In this document: in pieces, positions 24,003 to 34,640 of the stretch
Layout of the letters: each line of letters starts with the position of its first letter
Position numbering within the stretch: position 1 is the stretch's first letter
Assembly (NCBI GenBank): GCA_009667805.1
Contig: CM019066.1
Coordinates: 328,891,119-328,955,118, forward strand
Source: Leptobrachium leishanense
Lineage: Eukaryota; Chordata; Amphibia; Anura; Megophryidae
DNA: 64,000 nucleotides
Reading direction: 5' to 3'
Notes under the pieces: model-generated
The model's database searches: none
Told to the model about the DNA's origin: nothing
The model's input: only the letters and a program-made list of their open reading frames with translations
Position numbers and translations under genes: made by a program

Positions 24003-24718
24003 ACATTGGAAACATACATTCAGTGGACATGTAAAATTCATTAATAAGTATAGGATAAATCGCTCTTCCTCCTCCTCTCTTCTTTTATGTATCACTAGTT
24101 TGTGACGTTCAGAGGGGAGATCCGATGCACCACTGCATTTATACGCAGAGACCTCTCATAAATGTAAACCTCAGCAATCACACATATTTTAACGTTTTAA
24201 ACAAATTTTTTCACAGTATGTGTGATAGTAAGAAACATGTAGACCTCGCTGGTAAATTAGGACCACTGCTGATATATGATTAACATACTGTTCCAACTTG
24301 ATGTCTCAAACCAATTTCCTCCTCATAACAGCACAATAAAATCATAAAAAATCATCACCAAAATAATTTTATAGCATGTCATATTTTTATACAAAAGTTT
24401 AATAGTTGACCTGCAAAACAGACTTTGAGAAGGTGAGGACCTTATCTTCTGTCTTACTAGTGACATTTCTACAGAGAAATATCTATATTTCATTAGAAAT
24501 TTTATTGCCAATATAGTTCTCTTGACATTCTTCCACCTGCAGTTGTAAATGATAAATTGTGCATAGAGAAAGGGGACAAGTTAAGATGTCAAAAAGTAAA
24601 ATATTCTTTCCCCTTTTTCCTTATCCAAAAAAAATGTTAAAGTATTATAAGAAAAAAAATATGTATGTTTGGGAATAACAAGACAATATTGATCTCAAGT
24701 GCTTATGTATGTATGTAA
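24003..24718. other. Spacer, no gene seen
   Basis: AT-rich sequence without recognised features; a short (TA)n tract begins at 24719. Confidence 0.45.
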
Positions 24719-24734
24719 ATATATATATATATAT

Positions 24735-25795
24735 ATCATATGGACAAACGTATTGGGAAAAAGCTCTAATATGATGAGAATCAATAAGTGAGCAATGAAC
24801 TCACCGTCTCGGGGTCTTCTTATAGGGGTCCCTATTTGTCCGGGTTTCTGACGTCATCAACGTGCACCTAGGTGAGCCGGCGCTTTGGTATGTCTACAGC
24901 TGTTCTTCTCACTGTGCAGGCGCGTGTTCACTGGCATCTGCATCGTGTTACCATGTTGATGGGTGGCCCGTTCTTTGGAGGAATGTCCCATTGGGGATTG
25001 TTTGGTAAAAATGCCAGACATAGCTCTACCGTGCAATACAGGGTCAGCGGTATTATAGCCAACGATTTTACAATATATCCAGTAGAGATGTCTATGGTCT
25101 GATGTTTGACGAGAAGCGCTGGCTTGCTATCTCCATTCCAGTTCATCATTAAGGTGTTTGATGAGGTTGAGGTTAGGACTCTGTGTGGCCAGTAAATTTC
25201 TTCCACACCAACCTCGTCAAACTGAAACTATGTCTTAATGGACCTTGCTTTGTGCATTGGGGACAGTCATGCTGCAATAGAATATATGCATTCCCCAAAC
25301 GGATTTCATACAGTTGGAAGTATAACAGTGTAAAAAATATCTTGGTATGCTGAAACATTAAGATTTACCTTTCCTGGAAGTAAGGGACGAAGCCTGACCC
25401 CTGAAGAAACAGCCACATACCATTACCCCTCCGCCATACTTTACAGTTAGCACAATGCAATAAGACAGGTACCATTCTCCTGACATACGCCCAAAACCAG
25501 ACTCACACATCAGACTGCCAGACATAGAAGTGCGATTCATCACTCCATAGAACATGTTTCCACTGCTCCGGAGTCCATTGGTGGCGCGCTTTAAACCACT
25601 CCATCCCACACTTGGCATTGTACTTGCTGGTGTGAGGCTTGCATGGAGCTGCTCGGCCATGGAAATCCATTCCATGAAGCTCCTGCCATACAGTTCATGT
25701 GCTGATATTAATGCTAGTGGAAGGTTGGAACTCTTGAGTTATGGAATCATCAGAGCGGTGGCGATGCACCATTGGACTTTAAATCTTCCATAACC
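24735..25795 (-). pseudogene. Decayed Tc1-like transposon, minus strand
   Basis: A terminal-repeat-like CATATGGACAAACGTATTGG lies near 24738. On the minus strand, broken frames contain HVLWSDESHFYVWQSDVRVW (first catalytic Asp region, near 25540), a glycine-rich YGGGVMVCGCF (near 25430) and SPNLNLIKHLNDELEW (the third catalytic region, near 25155, with Lys where Glu is expected). Many stops and frameshifts occur and the other terminal repeat is not found. It belongs to a different family from the intact copy at 17460. Confidence 0.75.
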
Positions 25796-27238
25796 CAAAA
25801 ATAAAGAAAGTGCATAGACTGTTACAAAAGGCAAAGGAAATTCTAGTGGTTTAGAGGAAATCCTTAATACATCTATGGCTTCTATTAGAATCATTTGTTA
25901 TTCTCTCACTCCATGTGCATTCCACAGGAAGTACAAATTTAAAATAATTAGGCATGACAGCCAAGCTGCAACAGAGCTTTTCAGCATTATTTGAAGAGCC
26001 TGGATGCTTTGAGTGGTATTTTAAGTGGTCACAGTAACCTGAGCACCCTCACCCATATCCCCTTCTGGGCTTTTTTTTCCCGCCCGAAACCTGAGATCAT
26101 TGAGCGCTGCTCTCAGGTTCCTGGATATCAGGACTCTTGGAACTCCCATGAATGGCTGGCACTTGGCATTGAGTGCCATTCTATTAGCCGGATGCTGGCT
26201 TGATTGTCAAACCTCCTGTCGGCCACGTGACAGATGTGGCTTACCTGCGACTTGCCATGTCCAGCCAGCGCCAATAGAGAACTGAACAAAGGTACATTTT
26301 TAAAAGCCTAACATGGGGTCACAAATGGTTTTTGACTGTTCCTCCCACATGTTTTAACACCGGAGTATCTCTTTAATCCAAGTGCTTTCTAGCTTTTTGA
26401 TGAGATGAAACTATAAAAGTGTCATATTCTAAGGGGGATAAATGCGTACATTGTTTTTTTTTTAGCACTTTGCATTAAATCTATAATTTCTGAGAGATGA
26501 GTAATACATTCATCCTTCAGTTCAGTGGAATTTATTCTCATACTTCGGTTAAAGCCTTTGAGAACGATTCACAGTTAAAAAGCTAAACTGATAAGAAAAA
26601 TGTCAGGACTCTGATTTTCAAACAGCCTCCTATTAGAAGCATTGGGTTTCGTTATCTGCTCATGGGATGGCAAATTAGTACATTTTGTGAAGCATTTATA
26701 TGTTTACAATTCAGCACCTCGGTGCTGCCATGTATTTGTAAATGATCTGCTGTAAGAGAAGTGAACCAGGCTTCCTGTCAGATCATGATTAGGCTAATAT
26801 ATAGTGTAATATATGTCACTGTGAATTATTCTAGCTGAGCTGTGGTTACATTACTCAGACATGACTGGGAATAAATGGAAAATAGCTTTCAGTTCGGTAA
26901 TTGCACAGGGGGACATAGGGCCAACGCAAAAAGCAAATATTAAACTATATATTACCGATTGAACTCTGAGATTTATTATAGTCTTTTAGAAGATTATAAA
27001 CGGATGAAACTTCCCCCCCAGAGGGAAACACCACCTGTTGCGTTAAAATTATGTAGAAAGTAACATTTGAGGTCTATAAAGAAAAATTTGGTACTCTAAA
27101 GAACCATAAAGGTCACTGTGTATGTATAGCCTATATCTATCATTATCAAACCTCGCAAGTCTCACGTTTTTATAATACAAACGATGAACTGGACTGGGCA
27201 TTCAACTTCCTTTCTTAAACCTATTTATTGGACACATA
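25796..27238. other. Spacer, no gene seen
   Basis: About 1.4 kb without a recognised coding region, RNA gene or transposon end. Poly-T and AT-rich stretches are present. Confidence 0.5.
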
Positions 27239-28141
27239 CAGGGTTATTCAAAGAGAATCGAAAAGTCACCGCACGTTCGGTGACTTTTCGTTCTCTTCAA
27301 TTCGGTGCGATTTGGCGATCCCATTTCGGCGACCCTGCGGTGTATTCAGCAAGCACCACAGGGCCGTCGTAGTGCAAGGAAAAGCCGCCGCAAACCCAGC
27401 GAATATTCACCGCAAAACCCGGCGAATGCACACCAAAACCCACAAAAACATCTGGATTAACCCCCGCCGAACACGCAAGAGAACCCATGCAGCCGTCGAT
27501 CGCAACGCAGAGCAGCCGCCGAAAAAACCCGACACCGTAGACGAATGGAGTGAAAAAAAAAACGGTACGCTTGAATGTTTGAAAAGTGAAACACTGTTTG
27601 CAAAGAAACTACAGAACGAAAATGTCTGAAATTTACATATAAGATCCAATGAATGATAATAAAAAGGGCTGTTACAGAAAAAAGAAAAACGATTTTAAAA
27701 AAATGGAAAAAAAATTCACAAAAAAATTCCGAAAAGTGCCTAAAAGATCATAACAAAATCTAGAAATTAAGAAACTTTTTACTGCAGAATATTATAATAA
27801 ATGGTTTATTAGATATTGGATTAAAACGGGAAAATTTTTAACATTGAAGCCTATGGGATTCGCCTGAATAAACCTGTCGAATGAAACCACCGAATGACGG
27901 CATTTTGGCAACTTTTCGCTGCTGGTTTTTGTTCTCTGAATAGACGAAGCATTGCTTCTCTATTGGAATTCACTGCCCTCGAACAGGCACCGAACAGGCA
28001 CCGTATGTGCAGGCAATTCGCCAACATTTGGCGAATTGCCTGCTCTCTGAATAGCCGAATGACCAGGAAAGGTAACCGTACCCTGAATTTCAGCGTTTGG
28101 TTATCTTTCGCCAGCAATTCGGAGCTCTTTGAATAACCCTG
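27239..28141. mobile_element. CAGGGTTATTC-family MITE, long form (903 bp), copy 1
   Basis: The ends are CAGGGTTATTCAAAGAGA and TCTTTGAATAACCCTG with ATA on both flanks. Next to the left end is a 13-bp-stem hairpin (CGAAAAGTCACCG/CGGTGACTTTTCG). A second inverted stretch (ATTCGCCAACATTTGGCGAAT) lies near 28020. The middle has the AT-rich module shared with 2695 and 5229. There is no transposase. The inverted copy at 61915-62775 is flanked by TAT. Confidence 0.82.
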
Positions 28142-28395
28142 ATAATTTCACAAATGTTTCTGCTGAAAAGCTTGAAGAAGGTTTTTTAACTGAAGCGTTG
28201 ATGCAACTTCAAAAAATACCAATAGAATATAAAAATAATATATGTATTATTTTAATATGGATTTGTAAATACCTGCAGAATAATTTCAGCCCTCACTCAG
28301 CCTTTTAACAAGCTCAGGGGAGAGGCATGACCAATTCAACTAGAAATGTGATTTACCTGGCTGCATACAACCCCCCACCACCACGAGTTCATTTA

Positions 28396-28843
28396 GGCTA
28401 GGGTCAGACAAGCGTGATTTCTACGGACTGTACGTCCGTGCAGTACGGACATCGTCAGTACGGAAGACGCAGTAGTGGTCACACAGTCCGTTTTTTCACT
28501 GAAGTTATTTTTGACGGATGTAGGAGGGAAAAATAAATTAAAATGCAAAACCATTTTGTCCGTGAAAAATGCTGGACGTATAAATGCAATCCGTCTGACC
28601 ACGTTCCATCACTCACACACAAAGCTATGCGGACGTTGCGGACGCAGCGCACTTTGTGCGGCCGTTCTAGCGGTTGTACGTTCTTGCCTGCCTTGCGTCC
28701 GTGGGCCGCGGCCGTTGTGCGTCCGCAGTTCAGTGCGGACGTACTTTGTGTAACAGGCTCCAATGGGCTTCCTGTCATGCTATCACGGACGTACTTTTAG
28801 GCGCAATCATGGACGTGAACACTACGCTCGTCTGACAGCAGCC
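28396..28843. mobile_element. Harbinger-like CpG-rich MITE (448 bp)
   Basis: The ends are GGCTAGGGTCAGACAAGCG and CGCTCGTCTGACAGCAGCC, flanked by TTA on both sides. The interior is full of GTACGTCCGT and CGGACG words and is partly self-complementary. A 3-bp TTA or TAA duplication is the hallmark of PIF/Harbinger elements; the related copy at 45923-46348 is flanked by TAA. Confidence 0.82.
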
Positions 28844-29004
28844 TTACACCGTAATGCAACTCAAGCACGGGATTCTAACATTTTTTTTGAAGAATATACT
28901 GAAATATATTTTCAGGCAGCATATTCCTTATGTTATTCAAATGTTGTTTTTACGTCTGAAAAGTATTGGCATTTGGGAGACCTTTGTGTCACAAGAGAAA
29001 TAGA

Positions 29005-29176
29005 CAGGTCTATTCAAAGAAAGGTGAAACTCAGGAGAATGTGAAAATTCTAGGTCAAAATAGACCAAACAGAAAAATTCTCCCATTTATCTCACTTTCC
29101 AAATCAGCTATTTGGACTAGATTGTTCTCTTCTCCTGCCAGTTCTCCTGGTTTTCACCTCTCTCTGAATAGACCTG
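29005..29176. mobile_element. Short CAGG...TATTC MITE (172 bp)
   Basis: The ends are CAGGTCTATTCAAAGAAAGG and CTCTCTGAATAGACCTG, with inner palindromic segments AACTCAGGAGAA and TTCTCCTGCCAG. No clear target duplication is seen. Relatives are at 31466 and 51175, and partly at 7489. Confidence 0.75.
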
Positions 29177-29238
29177 GAATATTTAATAGAATAGGTAAGG
29201 CTCAGAGATAGGTCTGGAGATGAAGGGATAGGGCAATG

Positions 29239-29381
29239 CAGGCCAGATTTTGCAGATCATCTTGGGGAAATGCAGATTGAATCCTTCAATCACTGAGCAG
29301 CAAATCATATCACCTGTGCTGTGCTTCAGATGTCCTGCAAACCTGACTCAGTAGGTCCTTAGGACAGGTTTGGGAAACACT
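29239..29381. mobile_element. Truncated copy of the 182-bp hAT MITE
   Basis: It matches 9660-9805 (CAGCAAATCATATCACCTGT, then GACAGGTTTGGGAAACACTG at the right end). The left terminus is eroded. Confidence 0.75.
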
Positions 29382-29499
29382 GGGTTAAAGGATATAGAGG
29401 GAAAGGAGGGGATTTGGAGTGGGTTTGAGCTTATGCTTTATTTATATGATTATTGCTAGGATAGGACTATTTATTTATGTGGAGCCGGAGATAGTGTGT

Positions 29500-30057
29500 T
29501 AACACATGGATGTGTCTGGGGTTGTGCTGTATCGTTGCAAATAAAGTTAATTTGCAATTGGACTCTAGAACATGACCCTAGAGCAGTGGTTCCCACCCGC
29601 GGCTCTCCAGTACCCCTAAAAGGTCAGGTTTGCCATATATATGAAGCACAGCACAGGTGATATGATTTGCTGCTCAGTGATTGCAGGATTCAGTCTGCAT
29701 TTCCCCAAGGAGATCCTTAAAACCTGACCTGTTACTGGAGGACCTTGCTTGGGAACCACTGCCCTAGAGGTTTAGCACCGTGGGCATGATGCCTGCGGTG
29801 CGTACACTTTTTAAAACCATTTGGGTAATGTCTCTAATGGACCTTTCCCCAGTTGATCCTGCATGGAGCTCAGAACTGTAACTCCAGGTGGCCAAAAGAT
29901 GGAGACATCTCTCTGCCAAATAAGTTATTACAGTAAGGAATACATTGGGAATATTCACAAGTATTTCTTATTGTGTAATTGAAAATTATTTTCAAAAAGA
30001 AAAAAACGACTGGTTCCTGACAGGTTTTTTTTAATCACTTGGTAGTGAAGGGATTAA
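29500..30057 (+). mobile_element. TTAA-flanked element interrupted by a hAT MITE
   Basis: The right end TTGGTAGTGAAGGGATTAA closes at 30057. The interior (TTTAGCACCGTGGGCATGAT, TGATCCTGCATGGAGC) matches the copy at 51445. The left part is short or eroded. The hAT MITE at 29584-29761 sits inside it. Confidence 0.7.
29584..29761. mobile_element. Short hAT MITE (178 bp) with perfect 8-bp duplication
   Basis: The ends are CAGTGGTTCCCACCC and GGGAACCACTG, flanked by CCCTAGAG at 29576-29583 and 29762-29769. The core (ACAGGTGATATGATTTGCTG) is the inverted equivalent of 9624-9805. Confidence 0.92.
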
Positions 30058-30276
30058 CATTTACTAAAATTGTTCATAGTTTTCAAAATTCTTTGATAAA
30101 TCGACAAAGAGTGCTCGAAAATCTAGTGTGTCTGTTCAGAAATCAACATCTAGGAAGTATCGGGGCAAAAAGTGTGAACTTAACGTGAAACAAATATGTC
30201 AATATGGCTACAGGGATTAATTCACAGAAAAACATAAAACATCATTATTAAGAGAAAGGCAATTTTCAGCATTTTA

Positions 30277-30881
30277 GGGCCTGATTACAAGGGTAGTGGG
30301 GATGCTAACGGGGAAAACCTGCACCTGCAGGTTTCCCAGTAGCATCCACATTTTAATGGTGGATTCCAGGGCAGTTGCTACCTTGGCGCCGTAGGACTTC
30401 ATGGATGGTTCCACTGCTGGGCTTCGAGCCCTGAGTGATTATGGAGGGAGACTGGAGACTATTTGTCCCCAGTCTCACGCCGCCCCGGGCAGCCAGAAAC
30501 AGCAGATCGGGCTGCTGTTCTCGATGCAGGATGAGAGTTCAGTATCGTATTTATTGGGGGGGGGGGTTTAGTCGGTGCTAAATGATTCTGCAAAAGTGGG
30601 AGACAGTAAAAATCCGTTTAACCCATTGGTGCGATAATTAGCGTTAAGACTTTGTAATACCTTACTTATCCTAATGTTAATTACTGATTGCACTCCCCAT
30701 CTTAAGTATAGGATGCACAAAGTACAGGAAGCTCGCTCAAGCTAGTGCAATCACTGATGAGCAAACGGATTTTTACAGTGTTCTGACGGTAATATGGAAG
30801 CATGCGTTAAAGTCACTTATCCTAGTGTTAACACTTAAATATCCAAACCCTACAGTAATCATTCGGTATGTAATCGAGCCC
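30277..30881. mobile_element. Diverged GGGCC...ATTACA MITE (605 bp)
   Basis: The ends are GGGCCTGATTACA and TGTAATCGAGCCC; the flanks are TTA and TTG. Internally AGTATAGGATGCACAAAGTACA recurs near 61415. It contains a G-run near 30550 and a perfect hairpin AACCTGCACCTGCAGGTT at about 30326-30343. It belongs with the elements at 13153 and 52184. Confidence 0.6.
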
Positions 30882-31465
30882 TTGGTGTGAGTATGATAAA
30901 AGTGGTTTATGGTGTAATGCTGTTTAACTCTTTCACTGTGACGCAGATATCCCCGAAGCAGCCCAATAGTTAATAGAGCATTTTCACTTTTCCTGTTTGG
31001 CACGTATAGAATGGACTATGTATGCACTCCCAAAGGGTCCGGAATAAAGCAGTAACTCACAGTTAGTACTTATTGCTGTCATTTTGTATGAAGAATTATG
31101 CTCAATGTCTTATTATGCTATAATGGAGAAGATAAAGCAAAAATATATTATTCATTTGGGAGCAAAAAAACTTCATAACTTAGAAAAGTAGCAGGAAGGG
31201 TGTTCACAATCCACTTGCACCTGCACTCCTTGACAGCACACATGCACTTGTCGGGTATATGAAAGTCAAGTCCAAACAAATCCACGTTTGCATTCCAAAC
31301 ATTGTATTACACATGTTAGCTTGGAACAAAATTCTGAATCGAGACCTTGGAATACCAATCTCTGGAACTAGACTTAAACAAATTGCAGATACGTGGGTTT
31401 TAACACTGCTTTTCTGTACACATCACCTATCAATACGTCCATTATATGTAAGATAATCACATGCA
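30882..31465. other. Spacer, no gene seen
   Basis: No recognised feature. Confidence 0.45.
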
Positions 31466-31647
31466 CAGGGTTATTCAGAGAGAGGTGAAAACCAGGAGAA
31501 TGACTGAAGAAGTGAAAATTCTAGGTCAAAATAGCCAAACCAGAAAAATTCTCCCATTTATCTCACTTTCCAAATCGACTATTTAGTCTAGATTGTTCTC
31601 TTCTCCTGCCAGTTTTCCTGGTTTTCACCTTTCTCTGAATAACCCTG
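31466..31647. mobile_element. Short CAGGGTTATTC MITE (182 bp)
   Basis: The ends are CAGGGTTATTCAGAGAGAGG and CTTTCTCTGAATAACCCTG, with longer imperfect complementarity inward (AAAACCAGGAGAA against TTCTCCTGCC...GGTTTT). No target duplication is evident. Confidence 0.78.
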
Positions 31648-31929
31648 TTAATCTTTAGCCTCATGGGAAATGTACAACACTTGGATTCATAAGGTATGTG
31701 TAAAAAGTAAATATCTGCCTCAACTAATCTTATTGCTGATGCTCGAGGACTTCTAGAGCAGCAATTCATTATGTAAGAACATCATATTATAATGTATGTA
31801 ACGTGAATCAGAAAATTTGCTGATTTGTATTTTATTGGCTGTAGATCAATTATTGTAAAAAAATTTAAATTTTGACATTGTTAAGGCCAAAGTATCAGAT
31901 ATCCTAAATAAAAGATAAATCCAAGAAAA

Positions 31930-31985
31930 GTATCCATATAATTAGGCAGACTAGATGGGCCGAAAGGTTCTTATCGTTTCTAATG
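31930..31985. repeat. Short frog-type repeat remnant
   Basis: GGCAGACTAGATGGGCCGAA followed by AGGTTCTTATC is a phrase I recall as very common in frog genomic sequence. It is only a stub here and supports the anuran assignment. Confidence 0.55.
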
Positions 31986-32499
31986 CCTGTGTGTGGAAAT
32001 TACAGTAACACTTTGTATCTGTACTGTACAGCAATATTAACCCTTTGAATCAACCTGTACAGCATTGAGTGACATCAGACCTCACCCTGTATTCTGCCCT
32101 TTCTCCTGACAGCTGTATGCAGATATAAGGATGTTGAAATGTTTGTTACAGTGAAGGTGGGAGCTGCGCCTTGTGGCTTCTTTACAGTAATTCAAGGTAA
32201 GAGGAGTGAAATCTCTAAAGATTTCTCCCCTGGAGGTACGCTAATCTTGCATTAAAAAGTTATGCAAATATGGCTTTTAATGATCATCTTCATTTTAATT
32301 TAAATATAATGAAGTTATCTATAAACTGTTTTGTCTTTAGCATTAGCGTTGGCTAACTTTACAAGGTGGTGTGTTTTTAGGGGTGCCGGACAAAATTCCT
32401 ACAGCCAGGTTCCCTAATGCCAACATCCCGACGACCAACTTCCAGATAGAACAAGTGCCGGACATCCCAACTTCCCTACGCTGCCAACTTCCAGACATC

Positions 32500-32787
32500 C
32501 ATAATCCCAGTGGCTAACCCTAATACTAACACCCTAACCATAGGTTTAAGGGGGTTAGGGCTAGATTTAGGGGGGCTAGGGTTAGGGCTAGGTTTAGGGA
32601 GTTAAGGTTATGGCTAGGTTTAGGGGGTTAGGGCTAAGTTTAGGGTTAGGGTTAGGGCTATGTTTAGGGGGTAGGGTTAGGGATAGGTTTAGGGGTGTAG
32701 AGTTAGAGCTAGGTTTAGGGGGGTAGGGTTAGGGCTAGGTTTAGGGGGTTAGGGTTAGGGCTAGGTTTAGGGGGTTAGGGTTAGGAC
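32500..32787. repeat. Degenerate telomere-like array (TTAGGG/GGGCTAGGTT)
   Basis: Repeats of GGGTTAGGG, GGGCTAGGTTTAGGGG and variants run for nearly 300 bp. A short continuation lies at 36810-36860 beyond the hAT insertion. Units are longer and less regular than true telomere repeats, and the array is bounded by the inverted arms of a transposon. Confidence 0.85.
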
Positions 32788-32900
32788 CAGTGGTGTATTT
32801 TGGCCTAAACCGACTAGGCCCAGGCCTAGGGCGGCACTTTCCAGGGGGCGGCGGCCCGTACTGGATGGCCCCACCCCTAAAATTATTATTTTATTTTTTT

Positions 32901-32990
32901 TACTTTTCCAAAGTATTTTACCAGGAAGGATACATTGAGATTTCACTAATTTTCAAGTATGTCCTGGGTAGGCAAGGCCTAGGCTTTCAC
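32901..32990 (+). repeat. Short dispersed repeat (CCAGGAAGGATACATTGAG), plus strand
   Basis: It matches the reverse complement of 23915-24002. It lies within the left part of the hAT element. Confidence 0.65.
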
Positions 32991-33020
32991 TTTCCCGGGG
33001 TGCAGCAAAAAACCTCACTA

Positions 33021-33117
33021 CTAAATGGGTTACTCACAGAGCACCGAAATGACGCCAACTTTTTGGTGTTCTGTAGTTCCCTGCACTTCAGGGAATAAAA
33101 TTTCCCCACCCTGCATA
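33021..33117. mobile_element. Left part of a MITE split by the Penelope-like element
   Basis: TACTCACAGAGCACCGAAAT and CCCTGCACTTCAGGGAA match the left part of the element at 63131. The right part continues at about 35500-35935 after the Penelope insertion. Confidence 0.6.
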
Positions 33118-34114
33118 ACAAATTTTTTGGATATCTTGTTTTTTAATCAGGAAAAGTCAGTGAAGAGTAAATGTTATTTCAAACCTACGGATGGTAATGG
33201 CTACATTCATTACACCAGTAGTCATTACAAACCTTGGTTGGATGGAATCCCAAGAAGCCAAGCTCTGAGAGTGAGAAGGAATTGTACGGAACGAAAAGAT
33301 TACTGGGACCAAGTGTCTACGATTCAGGAGAAATTGATTGCTAAAAAATATAACAGAAATGAAATTATAAGGATCTGTGGGGAAGTGGGTGAAGTTGAAA
33401 AGAAAGATCTTCTGAAAATGAAACCTAAGAAGAATACCTTCAATCAGAAATATCAATTCGCCTTCTCCACAAAATTCAATGCACATCACTATAAGATCAG
33501 AAAGATCCTGGCAAGGAATTGGTTTATTTTAAAAAAAGATCCAATACTTCGGGAAATTATCCCAGAAAAACCAAATGTAGTATATAAGCAAGCAAGAAAT
33601 CTAAAATCCATTATCGCACCCAGCGCCACCTTCCAACCAACTAAGACAGAAGTAATCGGTGAACCGAGAGGTTTTTATGGATGCTTAAAATGCAAAGCCT
33701 GTAAATACTTGAGGAGGAATAAAACCAATCTCTTTTCAAGCACAGTCACGAAAGAGACTTTTAAGATCAAAACTAGGATTACATGTGACACTAAGTTTGT
33801 CATTTATTTGTTGAAATGTGGCTGCGGGAAACAGTACATCGGCAAAACAATACGCAAATTAAAAGAAAGGATACTGGAACATCAAAAATATTTAGAAAAA
33901 ATTTGTTAAACACTCGGTCCCTGTACATTGCAACAATTGTCCTCTATTCAACTTTGGATCGTTTGATTTTGTGGGACTCGAACATGTAGAAGAATTTTGG
34001 AGGGGAGGTGATAGAAATAAAAAATTACTACAAAGAGAGTCCTTTTGGATATATAAACTAAGAACGATGGCACCTTTGGGTTTGAATGAAGAACTTGACC
34101 TCACCTGCTTTTAG
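33118..34114 (+). pseudogene. Penelope-like element: C-terminal RT and GIY-YIG endonuclease, frameshifted
   Basis: The frame opens in retroelement sequence as FLDILFFNQEKS and YFKPTDGNGYIHYTSSHYKP, the region after the RT active site in Penelope-like elements. A Cys cluster GCLKCKACK lies near 33685. A GIY-YIG endonuclease follows near 33798 (FVIYLLKCGCGKQYIGKT) with its conserved Arg region (KLKERILEHQ). A stop at 33907-33909 ends this frame. After a one-base shift in an A-run near 33895 the sequence continues (FDFVGLEHVEEFW, ESFWIYKLRTMAPLGLNEEL) to a stop at 34112-34114. The N-terminal RT is missing (5' truncation). The GIY-YIG enzyme would nick target DNA for priming. Inactive copy. Confidence 0.9.
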
Positions 34115-34143
34115 GTCCTCTTAAAGGGCCCTATCGGGAAATA

Positions 34144-34640
34144 TTGCTTTTTATTGTGTATTCTTTTTACATTTTAATAGTCGATAAAGTATTTTTATTT
34201 TTATTTCTTTTTAATTTTTTTATTTTTATTTTTACTTTTACTTTTATTTTTATCTTTTTTTTATTTTCATTTTTATTTTTATTTTTATTTTTTATTTTAG
34301 ATATTTTTTTCTATTTGTTTTTTATATATATACTTATCCTTTTATTTAATTTTTTTCCTTATTATATATATTTATTTATTTATTTATTTTCATTAAGGAA
34401 TTATATATTAAAGGATATCTCTTTTTAGGGATTTCCTTTCTTTTTCTCCCTTATATTTAGGGTCGGTAAGATAAAAACATTTTTGTCTCATTTGTAATTT
34501 TATTTTTATTAATATTTTTTCTACATTTTCAATTGTTTATTTTTATTTTTATTTATATATATTTTTTCATATATATATTTTTTATATATTTTTTTATTTA
34601 ATTATATTTTTTTATTATTTTTTATGCATTTCTTCATTTT
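34144..34640. repeat. T-rich low-complexity tract
   Basis: About 500 bp of TTTTA and TTTAT words with little else, in the 3' non-coding part of the Penelope-like element. It gives a spurious hydrophobic frame. Confidence 0.9.

Noticed and set aside
28475..28800. Open frames in the GC-rich segment near 28.6 kb that might suggest a CpG-island exon
   Set aside because: The segment is a TTA-flanked inverted-repeat MITE with a second copy at 45923.
32500..32787. True chromosome end or fusion-type interstitial telomere
   Set aside because: Units are irregular and the array is bounded by inverted transposon arms, with a short continuation beyond a nested hAT.
34144..34428. Hydrophobic Phe/Ile/Leu-rich frame that could look like a membrane protein
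   Set aside because: It is a translation of a T-rich low-complexity tract in a retroelement 3' region.
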